A program made the position numbers and the translations under genes. This document shows positions 18,969-28,165 of a stretch of DNA of 64,000 nucleotides, piece after piece. The stretch is from Actinomycetes bacterium. Its GTDB lineage: Bacteria > Actinomycetota > Acidimicrobiia > Acidimicrobiales > RAAP-2. Positions within the stretch are counted from its first letter, which is position 1; each line of letters starts with the position of its first letter. The notes beneath the pieces were generated by a model, which searched no databases, was not told where the DNA came from, and saw only the letters and a program-made list of their open reading frames with translations. The stretch spans positions 1 through 64,000 of the forward strand of contig JAJYVT010000001.1 of assembly GCA_021791845.1 (NCBI GenBank). The letters are read 5' to 3'.

Positions 18969-19364
18969 TCACTCGGGCCGGACGGGGGAGGGGCGCGCCG
19001 TGCGGCGCGTCCAGGCGCCGAGGCCCGCCAGCGTCAGCGCCCCGCCGAGGACGACGTAGCTCAGCCAGACGCGGTGGCCGAAGACGTACACGTCGAACAG
19101 CCGCAGCACGGCGATCGAGCCGAGGACGAGGAGCAGGGTCGCCAGCGCCGCCACCAGCAGTCCGAAGACGACGACCCGGGTCGCCAGGATGGCCGGACGG
19201 ATGGCCTTGTCGTGGATCGTGTCGACCACCAGCTGGACGGCGTCGGCCGCCTTGCGGGGCAGCTCGGCTGCCGCTTCGGCCGCCGCCGCCCCCACGGCCG
19301 GCGGGACCCCGCCTCCGCCCGACGCCGAACCGCCACCCGACCGTTCGCTGCGCGCGTCGCTCAT
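18969..19364 (-). CDS. Small two-helix membrane protein, possibly holin/YqjE-like
   Basis: The 131-residue product has a Gly/Ser/Ala-rich N-terminus, an amphipathic segment [18 protein letters not shown], and two membrane helices (about 68-92, [26 protein letters not shown]; and 100-118, [20 protein letters not shown]). It ends in a basic tail. This resembles actinobacterial phage-holin superfamily III/YqjE proteins, but the similarity is weak and no function is assigned. It ends 8 bp from trxB. The ATG was preferred to an upstream GTG; neither has a strong ribosome site. Confidence 0.6.
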   Translation of the reverse strand: MSDARSERSGGGSASGGGGVPPAVGAAAAEAAAELPRKAADAVQLVVDTIHDKAIRPAILATRVVVFGLLVAALATLLLVLGSIAVLRLFDVYVFGHRVWLSYVVLGGALTLAGLGAWTRRTARPSPVRPE

Positions 19365-19374
19365 GGGCACGACA

Positions 19375-20238
19375 CTACCGGCCACCTGCCCCGGACGGGG
19401 CGGGGAGCTGGTAGCAGACCCCGATCGCCCCTGGTCCGGCGTGGGTGCCCACGACCGGCCCGAGGTCGCAGCGCACCAGCTCGTGGGTGACCTCGATCGG
19501 ACGCAGGCGCTCGACGACGGCGTCGATGTCCGCCGCCGCCCCGTCGCAGACCGCCAGGCGCTCGAGCGGCGCCTCCCGGGCGACCTTGGCCACCAGGTAG
19601 TCGAGCGCCCGCGTCCGGGTCCGCTGCTTGGACTCCTGCTCGACCACGCCGTCGCGCACCTCGATGACGGGCTTGACCGAGAGGAGCGACCCGACCAGGG
19701 CCGCCGCGCCGCCGATGCGGCCGCCGCGCTGGAGGTGGTCGAGCGTGTCGACGATCCCGAGCACCCGGGTCCTCCCGATGAGGTCGTGGACGAGGGCGGT
19801 GACGGCTTCGAGCGGAGCGCCCGTCGCCGCCAGCTCGGCGGCGGCGAGGCAGATGAGGCCCTGGCCCATGGTCAGCGAGCGGGTGTCGATCACCTCGACC
19901 GGGATGCGCCCGTCCGTCGCCTCCGCCCCGGCCCTCGCCGCTTGGTAGGTGGCCGAGACGCCGGCGGACAGGGTGCAGCAGACGACGCCGGTCGCGCCGG
20001 CGTCGGCGGCGCGCTCGAACGCCGCCTGGAAGGAGCCCGGCGAGGGCGCCGCCGTCTCGGGGAGCGCGGGAGCCGCCTTGCAGCGTCGCCAGAACTCGGC
20101 GGGGGAGAGCTCGCGACGGTCCTGGAGCTCCTCGTGCCCGAAGCGGATGGTGAGGGGCACGACCTCGATGCCGTGCTGCTGGGCGAGGTCCTCGCTCAGG
20201 TCGCATGCGCTGTCGGTGACGACGCGGACGTCGGCCAA
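19375..20238 (-). CDS. DegV family fatty-acid-binding protein
   Basis: DegV/FakB proteins bind a fatty acid and present it to the kinase FakA in Gram-positive bacteria. The 287-residue protein starts DVRVVTDSACDLSEDLAQQHGIEVVPL, with the family motif TDSACDL. It continues with CCTLSAGVSATYQAA and IDTRSLTMGQG, whose serines line the lipid head pocket, then TLDHLQRGGRIGGAAALVGSLLSVKPVI. The TTG start is inferred from GGGAGAG just upstream and the family N-terminus. No fakA-like gene is in the window. Confidence 0.88.
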   Translation of the reverse strand: MADVRVVTDSACDLSEDLAQQHGIEVVPLTIRFGHEELQDRRELSPAEFWRRCKAAPALPETAAPSPGSFQAAFERAADAGATGVVCCTLSAGVSATYQAARAGAEATDGRIPVEVIDTRSLTMGQGLICLAAAELAATGAPLEAVTALVHDLIGRTRVLGIVDTLDHLQRGGRIGGAAALVGSLLSVKPVIEVRDGVVEQESKQRTRTRALDYLVAKVAREAPLERLAVCDGAAADIDAVVERLRPIEVTHELVRCDLGPVVGTHAGPGAIGVCYQLPAPSGAGGR

Positions 20239-20288
20239 TGGAGCTCTCCCCTCGATCCCGCGCCGTGGAGGTTGGCGGTCGCAGCAAC

Positions 20289-22460
20289 CTACCGCGGTGG
20301 CCGCGAGCGGCGGGGCCCCGAGCCGCCGATCCAGCGGCGGTCGCCCGGGTCGTCGCCGTTGTCCTCGTCGACCGGTCGATCGCGCAGCTCGTCCCGGGCC
20401 GGTCCGGCGCCCTGCCTGGGCCGCACGCCCGGGTCGGGCCGGGGACGCGGGTGCCGGCGGGCGTCCCCCTCGGGGCGGGAGCCGGACCGGGCCATGAGGG
20501 ACGCCCCCGGCACCGGCGGCGCCTTCGCCCCCCGCCCCCCCGGCGCCCTCGGCGGCACCGGCGGCACCGGCGGCACGGACTCCCCGAGACCACCGGCGCT
20601 CCCGGCGCCCCCGGTGGACGCGGCGGTGCCGGGCGGCGGGACGATGCGGACCCGCGGCCCGGGGTTGACCGGGACGCGGGTGTCGCCCCACGCCGCGCCG
20701 AGCCCGCCTCCGACGCCCCCCCTGGCCGCGTCGACCGTTGTGGCGTCGATCGGGCCGCCGGTGAGCAGGGCCACGGGGCTGGACCAGCCGCTCAGGAGGG
20801 CGGCGAGCCCGACGTACACGACGGCACCGGCCACCAGGGCCGCACCCACCCGCACGAGGAGGCCCACCCCTTGGGTGGCGCCCGACACGTTGGACACGAG
20901 GAGGACGACCACGCCCATGGCGACGCTGGCGCCGATCACCCGCCGCAGCGGCGACCAGGTTCCCCGCGGCCCCAGGGCGCCGAGCCACCGGCGGAGCACG
21001 ACGACACCGCAGACGGCGGCAACGGTGTAGGCGACGGAGAGGGAGAGGGCGAGGCCCCGGACGCCCAGGGGGTGCACCAGCGCCACCGCCAGGACGACGT
21101 TGATCCCGTTCTCCACCACGTACAGCCAGAACGCAACCCTGGTCCGCTGCATCGACTGCAGCACGCGCACGATGTAGAGGTAGGCGCAGAACCCGGGCAG
21201 CCCCAGGGAGAACATGGCCAGTGCCGCGCCCGTGTCCTCGGCGCTCGTGACCGACGTGCTGCCGTGGCCCAGCACCAGCGCCACGGCCGGCTTGGCCAGG
21301 ATCAGGAGCCCCACCGCCGCCGGCAGGATCACCGCCAGGGTGGCCCGGAGCCCGGCGGAGAGCCGTTTGCGGAAGGCGGCGACGTCCCCGGTGGCCCATC
21401 GCTCGGACAGGTCGGGGGTGACGGCGCTCATGATGGAGACGGCCACCACCGAATAGGGGACCTGCATGAACGTGTAGGCGTACGTGTACGAGGAGACGGG
21501 GTCTGTGGACAGGTGGTGCGGGACGCCGACGGCCAGGGCCAGGACCACGTAGAGCGCCGCCTGGTTGGCCACCACGAACCCGAACGTCCACCCGCCGAGC
21601 CGCACCACCGTGCGGACCGCCTCGTGGCGGGGGTCCCACCGCCAGCGCAGCCGGCCGAGGCCGATGCCGCGCAGGCTGGGGACGAGCAGCAGGGCCTGCA
21701 GGACCACCCCCAGCGTGGTGCCGAGCCCGAGGAGGAGCAGCTGGCCCGGGTGGGCCTGGGCCTCGGCGAGGGAGCGGACCCGCCCGGCGATGGCGTGGAA
21801 CCACAGCAGCACGCCGATCACGACCACGTTGTTGGCGATGGGCACCCACATGGGGGCGGCGAACCGCCGGCGGGTGTTGAGGAGCGCCTCCACCAGGGCG
21901 ATGAAGCCGTAGAGGGCCACCTGGGGGACGAACCACCGCAGCAGCGTGGTGGCCACCGACTTCTCGGCCGCCAACCGGCTCACTGTCGCCCGGGTGGCGT
22001 GGGCGAAGGCGGTGTAGGCGTCGATCACCTGGGGCGCCAGGACCCAGAAGACCACCGTCATGGTCACCAGGACGACGGCGGCGATGGTCACGACGGAGGA
22101 GATGGCGCGCCAGGCGTCCCCCTCGTCCCGGGTGGCCAGCCGGTCCACGAACACGGGGATGAACGTTGCCGCCAGCACGCCCCCGAGGACGATGTCGTAG
22201 AGCATGTTGGGGGTGGTGTTGGCCAGGTTGTAGGCGTCGGCCAGGTACCCGCTGACGGCGTAGGCGAGGGCGACGATGCGGAGCAGCCCGGTGAGACGGG
22301 AGACGGCCGTGCCCGCCGCCATGCCGAGGGCGGCCCGCTGCAGCCGCGCCGTCTGCCCGGTGCGCCCCGGCGCCGTCTGGTCCGGCGGCCCCCCGCTCCC
22401 GTTCGGACCCCGTGCGGCGAGCCGCCGTGTCCCGCCGACGGGACGGCGGTCGCCGATCAC
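20289..22460 (-). CDS. murJ: Lipid II flippase MurJ (MviN family)
   Basis: MurJ flips lipid II across the membrane for peptidoglycan synthesis. The 723-residue protein begins with a Pro/Gly/Gln-rich leader and then shows the MviN signature (GTAVSRLTGLLRIVALA, DAYNLANTTPNMLYDIVLGGVLAA), with around 14 hydrophobic segments up to about residue 560. The C-terminal 140 residues are low complexity, Pro/Gly/Arg-rich (PPVPPVPPRAP), without the kinase-like domain of mycobacterial MurJ. The GTG overlaps the DUF6049 stop as GTGA. The gap to degV is about 50 bp. Confidence 0.92.
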   Translation of the reverse strand: MIGDRRPVGGTRRLAARGPNGSGGPPDQTAPGRTGQTARLQRAALGMAAGTAVSRLTGLLRIVALAYAVSGYLADAYNLANTTPNMLYDIVLGGVLAATFIPVFVDRLATRDEGDAWRAISSVVTIAAVVLVTMTVVFWVLAPQVIDAYTAFAHATRATVSRLAAEKSVATTLLRWFVPQVALYGFIALVEALLNTRRRFAAPMWVPIANNVVVIGVLLWFHAIAGRVRSLAEAQAHPGQLLLLGLGTTLGVVLQALLLVPSLRGIGLGRLRWRWDPRHEAVRTVVRLGGWTFGFVVANQAALYVVLALAVGVPHHLSTDPVSSYTYAYTFMQVPYSVVAVSIMSAVTPDLSERWATGDVAAFRKRLSAGLRATLAVILPAAVGLLILAKPAVALVLGHGSTSVTSAEDTGAALAMFSLGLPGFCAYLYIVRVLQSMQRTRVAFWLYVVENGINVVLAVALVHPLGVRGLALSLSVAYTVAAVCGVVVLRRWLGALGPRGTWSPLRRVIGASVAMGVVVLLVSNVSGATQGVGLLVRVGAALVAGAVVYVGLAALLSGWSSPVALLTGGPIDATTVDAARGGVGGGLGAAWGDTRVPVNPGPRVRIVPPPGTAASTGGAGSAGGLGESVPPVPPVPPRAPGGRGAKAPPVPGASLMARSGSRPEGDARRHPRPRPDPGVRPRQGAGPARDELRDRPVDEDNGDDPGDRRWIGGSGPRRSRPPR

Positions 22461-24571
22461 GGCACGCCCGCCGCCGTGCGCTCGGACTGGTCCGCCGGAT
22501 GGGTGGGCGGGCGCCGGCGCCTGCGCCGCCTGGCCCGCCAGGTGCGGGCCCACCAGGTGAGGAGCACGGCCAGCGCCAGGCCGGTGAGCAGCACGCCCAC
22601 CACCGACGTGGCGGTCGACCGCACGGTCAGCTGCTCCTGCGCGATCACCAGGCCGGTGGGGGAGGTGAAGGCGACGTCCAGGGGCAGGTCGCCCGAGGAC
22701 CGCGCCAGCACGCTCACCCGCAGGGTGTTGGCCGGGTGGTCGAGCACCATGGGGTGGCTCGTCTCGGTGCGGTTGCCCGGGGGGAACGTGAACCGGGCAC
22801 CGCTCACGGTGAGCGTCCCGGTGACGGTGTACGGCGCGTGCGAGACCACGGTGATGGGGATCACGCCTGTGCGGGCCGTGAGGGTGAAGGCCTTCTCTGT
22901 GGCGATGAAGCTCACCTGGCCCAGCTGGTGGGAGAGGGCGTGCTCGAAGACGGCCACGGCGCCGGCGTGCCCGCGGGTGCTGAGCCGGTCGAACTCGGCC
23001 GCCAGCAGCAGGTGGTCCAGCTGCCCGAGGACCGCGGGCTTCCCGTCCTTCCCCTGCACCGCCTGCTCGAACTGGGTGAGCCGGATCCGGGCCTTCGACA
23101 GCGAGCGGGCGAGCGAGCGGGAGAGGGAGGGCCCGGCGCCGTTCGCCTGCAGGGTGCGGGTGCCCGCCGGGGCGACCGTCGAGAAGAACTTGTCGAGCGT
23201 CACCGGCGTCACGACGGGGTTCCCGTCCAGGCCGGCCAGGAGGGTCCGGACGAAGGTGGCATCGGGCGTCCAGCCGGGGGGCGGCACGGCGATCATGCCG
23301 CGGGCGTGCCGTGTGTACGGCCGCTCGAAGTGCACCATGGCCAGGTCGGCCAGCATCTGGGTCGCGGCCAGGGCCGGATCGGACCCGGCGTGGCGGAACT
23401 GCCCGTCGAGGAACGAGTCCGTCTGGGCGGCCTCGACCGACCGCGCGCCGAGGGCCAGCCGGAAGGTCGACGCCCACGTGACGGGGGGCGCTGTCGGTGT
23501 GGGGGCGAGCGAGCTGTCCTGCACCACCACCTGCGAGGCGCCCACCCGGGACAGGCCGGGACCGATGTCGTTGCCCACGGGGGGCAAGGCGAGCCAGGGG
23601 AGGGTCGAGCTCGTCTGCACGCCCAGCTTGTGCAGGACTGTGGCGCCGGCGGCCATCTGGGCGGTGATCTCGGTCGCCTCGCCCGCCCCCGACAACGACG
23701 CCAGGTCGACGGGGACGTAGGGCGCGGACGGCACCTCGTCCACGGACTGGTCGGCCGACATCGCCGCCACCGTCGTCACCGCCGCCCGCCCGGTGGGCCC
23801 GCTGGCAGCGAGCGCCTGGAGCGTCTCGGGCGACGCGTCGATCGTGACCGGCACGGACGGCGCGGCGTGCAGCAACCGCACCAGCTGCGCCAGCGCGCCC
23901 ACCTCGGAGCGCGAGAGCGGCTCGAGCGCCGTCCTCGGGTTGGTGGCGCCCGCCACCACCGAGACGGGCGCGCTGACCGGCACCACCCAGGCGAAGTTGA
24001 GGGGGGTGGCGCTGACCCGGGCGCTGTAGGTGAGGAAGGTGGTCAGGCGCTGGAGGACGTTGCCGGCGGCGTCGAGCAGCGCGACCCGCACCGGGTACAC
24101 CCCTGTGCATGTGCCTGTCACGGCCGTCCCCGAGCAGGCCAGGCCGAGGGCCTGCCCGCCTGTGGACGGGGCGGTGGTCACCTGGAGGTTCAGGTCGACG
24201 CCGCCGGGGGTGTGGGGGTCGGCCGGGAGCTGGGCCAGCGGGACGGGCGACGCGTCACTGAGCGGGGTGGAGCGGGGCCCGCGCTGCACCACCTGCTCGA
24301 AGTGGTCGCGCGAGTCCAGCCGCGAGTAGAGCGTCACCGCCACCTGGGCGCCCGCCGGTGCGTTCGGGGCCGAGAGGACCAACTGGAAGGTGGTGGGGGC
24401 GCCGGCGGACGCCGGCGTCACCCACTGGGTCTGGCCGTCGAGCAGGAGGGCGGGGCGGGAGCCGGCGGCCGCGCCCGCCGGCGGAGCGTGGAGCCAGAGC
24501 CCGGCGCTCCAGGCCAGCGCCGCAGCGGCGAACACCAGCGCCACGGGCCGGGCGCGCCGGCGGCTCCACAT
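22457..24571 (-). CDS. DUF6049 family secreted/membrane-anchored protein
   Basis: A 704-residue exported protein. It has a signal peptide (about 5-36, VALVFAAAALAWSAGLWL then AAGA), a large extracytoplasmic body with beta-strand-rich parts at both ends, a C-terminal membrane helix (SVVGVLLTGLALAVLLTWWA) and a cytoplasmic Arg cluster. Mycobacterial homologues lie between the NUDIX gene mutT4 and murJ; here the NUDIX gene is absent but coupling to murJ is kept. A function with MurJ in envelope assembly is inferred only from this conserved pairing. A GTG two codons upstream is an alternative start. Confidence 0.85.
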   Translation of the reverse strand: MWSRRRARPVALVFAAAALAWSAGLWLHAPPAGAAAGSRPALLLDGQTQWVTPASAGAPTTFQLVLSAPNAPAGAQVAVTLYSRLDSRDHFEQVVQRGPRSTPLSDASPVPLAQLPADPHTPGGVDLNLQVTTAPSTGGQALGLACSGTAVTGTCTGVYPVRVALLDAAGNVLQRLTTFLTYSARVSATPLNFAWVVPVSAPVSVVAGATNPRTALEPLSRSEVGALAQLVRLLHAAPSVPVTIDASPETLQALAASGPTGRAAVTTVAAMSADQSVDEVPSAPYVPVDLASLSGAGEATEITAQMAAGATVLHKLGVQTSSTLPWLALPPVGNDIGPGLSRVGASQVVVQDSSLAPTPTAPPVTWASTFRLALGARSVEAAQTDSFLDGQFRHAGSDPALAATQMLADLAMVHFERPYTRHARGMIAVPPPGWTPDATFVRTLLAGLDGNPVVTPVTLDKFFSTVAPAGTRTLQANGAGPSLSRSLARSLSKARIRLTQFEQAVQGKDGKPAVLGQLDHLLLAAEFDRLSTRGHAGAVAVFEHALSHQLGQVSFIATEKAFTLTARTGVIPITVVSHAPYTVTGTLTVSGARFTFPPGNRTETSHPMVLDHPANTLRVSVLARSSGDLPLDVAFTSPTGLVIAQEQLTVRSTATSVVGVLLTGLALAVLLTWWARTWRARRRRRRRPPTHPADQSERTAAGVP

Positions 24572-24671
24572 CGACACCCCGCGACGCTACTGCCCCCCCG
24601 TCGGGCGCCGTTGCGCACGGGCCCGGCCGACCGGGCGAGGCGCGCCGCGGGCCGGCGGTACCGTGGTCCGG

Positions 24672-26108
24672 ATGCAGAGCCCCACCGTCCCCGAGCGGTT
24701 CCGGCCGCTCGTCGAGGCCACCGCCGAGCTGGCCGAGCGGTTCGCCCGCGCCGGCCACCGGCTGTACCTCGTGGGCGGGTCCGTGCGCGACGCCTTCGTC
24801 GAGCGGCCCTCGGCCGGGGAGGCGGGCACCAGGGACGGAGACCTGGACCTCACCACCGACGCCCGGCCCACAGCGATCGAGGCCATCGTGGGCGGCTGGG
24901 CCGACGCCGTGTGGACCCAGGGCAAGCGGTTCGGCACCATCGGGTGCAAGGCCGGCGGCCGCGTATACGAGATCACCACCCACCGGGCCGAGGCCTACCG
25001 GCCCGACTCCCGCAAGCCCGAGGTCACCTTCGGCGACGACGTCGAGACCGACCTGTCGCGGCGCGACTTCACCGTGAACGCCATGGCGCTCGAGCTCCCG
25101 AGCCTGGTGCTCGTGGACCCGTTCCACGGGATCGCCGACCTGGCGGCCCGGCGGTTGCGGACCCCGCTCGACCCCGATGCGTCCTTCGCCGACGACCCGC
25201 TCCGCATGCTGCGGGCGGCGCGGTTCGCCGCCGCCTACGGCCTCAGCCCGGACCCGGCGCTGGTGGAGGCGGTGCGCGCCGGCCACCACCGCATGGCGAT
25301 CGTCTCCGCCGAGCGCATCCGCGACGAGCTCGACAAGATCATGGTCCTGCCCGTGCCGTCGGGCGCGCTGTGGTTCGTGGTCGACACCGGCCTGGCGGAC
25401 GAGTTCCTCCCCGAGCTCCCGGCCTTGCGGCTCGAGCAGGACCCCGTCCATCGTCACAAGGACGTCTTGGCGCACACCCTGGCCGTGGTGGACAAGACCT
25501 CGGCCGGCAAGGCCGGCCCGGACCGGCTGCTGCGGCTGGCGGCGCTCTTCCACGACGTTGGGAAGCCCAAGACCCGCAAGTTCGAGGACGGCGGCGTCAC
25601 GTTCCACAACCACGACCTCGTCGGGGCCCGCATGACCCGGCGGCGCATGGAGGCCCTCCGCTACCCCAAGGAGGAGATCGACGTCGTGTCCCGGCTGGTG
25701 GAGCTGCACCTGCGCTTCCACACCTACGCCCTGGGGTGGACCGACAAGGCGGTGCGACGCTACGTGCGCGACGCCGGCCCGCTGCTCGAGCAGCTGAACG
25801 AGCTCACCCGCTCGGACTGCACCACCCGCAACGCGGCCAAGGCGGCGGCGCTGGGCCGGCGGATGGACCAGCTGGAGGAGCGCATCACCGTCCTGCGGGC
25901 CCAGGAGGAGCTCGACGCCATCCGTCCCGACCTGAACGGGACACAGGTGATGACCCGCCTGGGGCTGGCCCCCGGGCGGGACGTCGGCGACGCCCTGCGC
26001 TTCTTGTTGGAGCTGCGCCTGGACGAGGGCCCGCTGGGGGAGGAGGAGGCGGGCCGCCGCCTCGACGCCTGGTGGGAGGGACGCGGCCGCCGGGAACCCC
26101 GGCGCTGA
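24672..26108 (+). CDS. pcnA: CCA tRNA nucleotidyltransferase
   Basis: This enzyme adds or repairs the 3' CCA of tRNAs. The 478-residue protein has the class II polymerase-beta head with LVGGSVRDAF (about 34-42) and the metal-binding GDLDLTTDA (56-64), then RRDFTVNAMAL and DDPLRMLRAARFAAAYG, and an HD domain (LFHDVGKPKTR, HDLVGARM). The HD domain and the location divergent from DUF6049-murJ match mycobacterial pcnA (Rv3907c). The ATG lies 100 bp from the divergent DUF6049 start. Confidence 0.94.
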   Translation: MQSPTVPERFRPLVEATAELAERFARAGHRLYLVGGSVRDAFVERPSAGEAGTRDGDLDLTTDARPTAIEAIVGGWADAVWTQGKRFGTIGCKAGGRVYEITTHRAEAYRPDSRKPEVTFGDDVETDLSRRDFTVNAMALELPSLVLVDPFHGIADLAARRLRTPLDPDASFADDPLRMLRAARFAAAYGLSPDPALVEAVRAGHHRMAIVSAERIRDELDKIMVLPVPSGALWFVVDTGLADEFLPELPALRLEQDPVHRHKDVLAHTLAVVDKTSAGKAGPDRLLRLAALFHDVGKPKTRKFEDGGVTFHNHDLVGARMTRRRMEALRYPKEEIDVVSRLVELHLRFHTYALGWTDKAVRRYVRDAGPLLEQLNELTRSDCTTRNAAKAAALGRRMDQLEERITVLRAQEELDAIRPDLNGTQVMTRLGLAPGRDVGDALRFLLELRLDEGPLGEEEAGRRLDAWWEGRGRREPRR

Positions 26109-26113
26109 GGGAT

Positions 26114-26138
26114 GCCGGGCGGGCGCGGCTCGCCCGGC
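26114..26138. terminator. Hairpin between convergent pcnA and ino1
   Basis: GCCGGGCG and CGCCCGGC form an 8-bp perfect stem with a 9-base loop, 6 bp after the pcnA stop and before the convergent ino1 stop. There is no U-rich tail, which is common for hairpin terminators in high-GC actinobacteria. Bidirectional termination is inferred. Confidence 0.5.
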
Positions 26139-26178
26139 GCGGCGGCTCCCGGTGGCGCGCCGCCAGGCGGCGCCCCGC

Positions 26179-27276
26179 TCAGGCCTCGGGCCAGCGCGGT
26201 CCGGGGTCGCCGGCGGCGAAGTCCTCCACCATCTGGAGCGCCACGTCGTCGTGGTACTGCACCGGCGGCGACTTCATGAAGTACGCCGACGGCCCGACGA
26301 GCGGCCCGCCGATGCCGCGATCGAGGGCCAGCTTGGCGCAGCGGACGGCGTCGATGATCACGCCGGCGGAGTTGGGGGAGTCCCACACCTCGAGCTTGAG
26401 CTCCAAGTTGAGCGGCACGTCCCCGAAGTTGCGCCCCTCCATGCGGATGTAGGCCCACTTGCGGTCGGCCAGCCACGGCACGTGGTCGGAGGGGCCGATG
26501 TGGACGTCGTCCGCCGGGAGGACGGTGTGCTCGATCTGGCTGGTCACCGCCTGGGTCTTGGAGACCTTCTTCGACTCCAGCCGTTCCCGCTCCAGCATGT
26601 TGCGGAAGTCCATGTTCCCGCCCACGTTGAGCTGGTACGTCCGGTCGAGGACGAGGCCGCGGTCCTCGAACAGCCGGGTCAGGACCCGGTGGACGATCGT
26701 CGAGCCCACCTGGCTCTTGATGTCGTCGCCCACGATGGGCACGCCGGCCCGGGCGAACCGCGCCGCCCACTCGGGGTCCGACGCGATGAACACCGGGATG
26801 GCGTTGACGAACGCAACCTTGGCGTCCAGGCACGCCTGGGCGTAGTGGCGCTGGGCCTCCTCGGACCCGACGGGCAGGTAGGCGACGAGCACGTCGGCCT
26901 TGGCGTCGCGCAGGGCGGCGGCCACGTCCACGGGCGGCTCGGGCGACTCCTCCACGGCGTCGCGGTAGTAGCGGCCGAGGCCGTCGAGCGTGGGGCCGCG
27001 CTGCACGGTGACGCCGAGGTCGCCCACGTCGGCGAAGCGGATGGTGTTGTTGTTGCCGGCGGCGATGGCCTTGGAGAGGTCGATGCCCACCTTGGCCGCG
27101 TCCACGTCGAAGGCCGCCACCGGGACGAGGTCCCGGACGTGGTACCCGCCCAGCACGACGTGCATCAGGCCCGGCACGACGTCGCCCTCCACCGCGTCGC
27201 GGTAGTAGGCGATCCCCTGCACGAGCGAGCTGGCGCAGTTGCCCACGCCGGCGATGGCCACCCGGATGCTGCTCAT
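26179..27276 (-). CDS. ino1: Inositol-3-phosphate synthase
   Basis: The enzyme converts glucose-6-phosphate to 1L-myo-inositol-3-phosphate with NAD, giving inositol for phosphatidylinositol and mycothiol-type compounds. The 365-residue actinobacterial-type protein has an N-terminal Rossmann start [15 protein letters not shown], then [46 protein letters not shown] and a lysine-rich catalytic part [16 protein letters not shown] lies 8 bp upstream of the ATG. It is followed upstream by a PadR regulator, as in mycobacteria (Rv0046c-Rv0047c). Confidence 0.95.
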   Translation of the reverse strand: MSSIRVAIAGVGNCASSLVQGIAYYRDAVEGDVVPGLMHVVLGGYHVRDLVPVAAFDVDAAKVGIDLSKAIAAGNNNTIRFADVGDLGVTVQRGPTLDGLGRYYRDAVEESPEPPVDVAAALRDAKADVLVAYLPVGSEEAQRHYAQACLDAKVAFVNAIPVFIASDPEWAARFARAGVPIVGDDIKSQVGSTIVHRVLTRLFEDRGLVLDRTYQLNVGGNMDFRNMLERERLESKKVSKTQAVTSQIEHTVLPADDVHIGPSDHVPWLADRKWAYIRMEGRNFGDVPLNLELKLEVWDSPNSAGVIIDAVRCAKLALDRGIGGPLVGPSAYFMKSPPVQYHDDVALQMVEDFAAGDPGPRWPEA

Positions 27277-27292
27277 CTACGGTCTCCTTGCT

Positions 27293-27341
27293 CTCGTCCG
27301 CCCCCGGGGGCGGGCTGTCCTCGTCCGCCCCCGGGGGCGGG
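27293..27341. repeat. Duplicated 16-bp palindrome upstream of ino1
   Basis: The palindrome CCGCCCCCGGGGGCGG occurs at 27298-27313 and 27325-27340, each within a 22-bp direct repeat beginning CTCGTCCG. They lie between the padR stop and the ino1 start. They could be hairpins in the ino1 leader, a padR terminator or protein sites. Confidence 0.75.
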
Positions 27342-27382
27342 ATCGTGATGCCCCGGTCCGTGCGGCCCGGGCGGGCGCCGTG

Positions 27383-28048
27383 TCATCGGGCGCCGCCCCC
27401 CACCGCCGCTGTGGCGCCCGGGGCCAGGGCGGCCCCCGGGGTGGCGGCGCTCCGCTCGGTCTCGATCAGCCGGTCCAGCCAGCCGATGTCGTGCTGCAGC
27501 GCGTCGGCCATGTGGTCCACCACCGCCCGCGCGTACACGTCCAGTGCGTCCTGGCCCCCGGCGGTCCGCACCTCGGCCAGGCGCTCTGTCAGCTGGAGGC
27601 GACGACGCTCGAGGAGGGCGAGGCGGGCCGGCGCCGGCAGGTGGCGGGCGAAGGCCAGGCGCAGGCCGAACGACCGCGGGTCGTCGGCCGCGCCCTGCCC
27701 CGTGAGCAGGTCGGCAAAGAGGCTCCGGCCCCGGTCGGTGATCCGGTAGACCTTGCGGGAGCGCCGTCCGCGCCCGCGCCGCGTGGCGCGCCGGCGGGAG
27801 CGCAGCACGGCCCACTCGCCGCTGAGGGAGCCGGTGGGCGGGACCGGTGCGGCCGGCGGCTCGACCGGCTCCAGCGCCTCGGTCGCCTCCACCGCCCCCG
27901 CCGCCTCCAGGCGGGCCAGGGCCGGGTACAGCGACCCGAACGACACGTTGGCCAGCAGCCCCAGGCCTTCCCGGAGCTGCTTGCGGATCTCGTAGCCGTG
28001 GAGGTCGCCCCGCTCTTCCAGCAGGCCCAGGATGGCCAGGTCCAACAT
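27383..28048 (-). CDS. PadR-family transcriptional regulator
   Basis: The 221-residue protein starts MLDLAILGLLEERGDLHGYEIRKQL, the PadR winged-helix signature, followed by VSFGSLYPALARLEAAGAVEA and KVYRITDRG for the wing. A C-terminal helical PadR_C region (about 125-195) mediates dimerisation. A Pro/basic insertion of about 35 residues (67-100) interrupts the wing. It lies upstream of ino1 on the same strand, as in mycobacteria, and a perfect inverted repeat lies just before its start. Autoregulation and control of ino1 are inferred. Confidence 0.9.
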   Translation of the reverse strand: MLDLAILGLLEERGDLHGYEIRKQLREGLGLLANVSFGSLYPALARLEAAGAVEATEALEPVEPPAAPVPPTGSLSGEWAVLRSRRRATRRGRGRRSRKVYRITDRGRSLFADLLTGQGAADDPRSFGLRLAFARHLPAPARLALLERRRLQLTERLAEVRTAGGQDALDVYARAVVDHMADALQHDIGWLDRLIETERSAATPGAALAPGATAAVGGGAR

Positions 28049-28057
28049 CGGATGGAG

Positions 28058-28074
28058 TATATCGATCCGATATA
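28058..28074. promoter_or_regulatory. Candidate PadR operator
   Basis: TATATCG and CGATATA form a perfect inverted repeat with a 3-bp centre, 10 bp upstream of the padR ATG. It is one of the few AT-rich words in this part. Its minus strand TATA sequence could also form the -10 region. PadR proteins commonly bind such palindromes to control themselves. Confidence 0.6.
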
Positions 28075-28165
28075 GCGGCGCGCGTGCGGGGCACGCCCCC
28101 TGCGCGCCACGGGCGCGCCACGACCATCGGCGTGGCCCCGAGAGGGGCGGCGGTAGCCTCTCGGC

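Noticed and set aside
26110-26178. Intrinsic terminators with U tracts
   Set aside because: No stem followed by a T run was seen here or at other convergent ends; only hairpins without tails are reported, at reduced confidence.
20238-26452. Very long open frames antisense or out of frame to murJ, DUF6049 and pcnA
   Set aside because: They are side effects of high GC, are Arg/Pro/Gly/His-rich, and overlap genes with clear family motifs.
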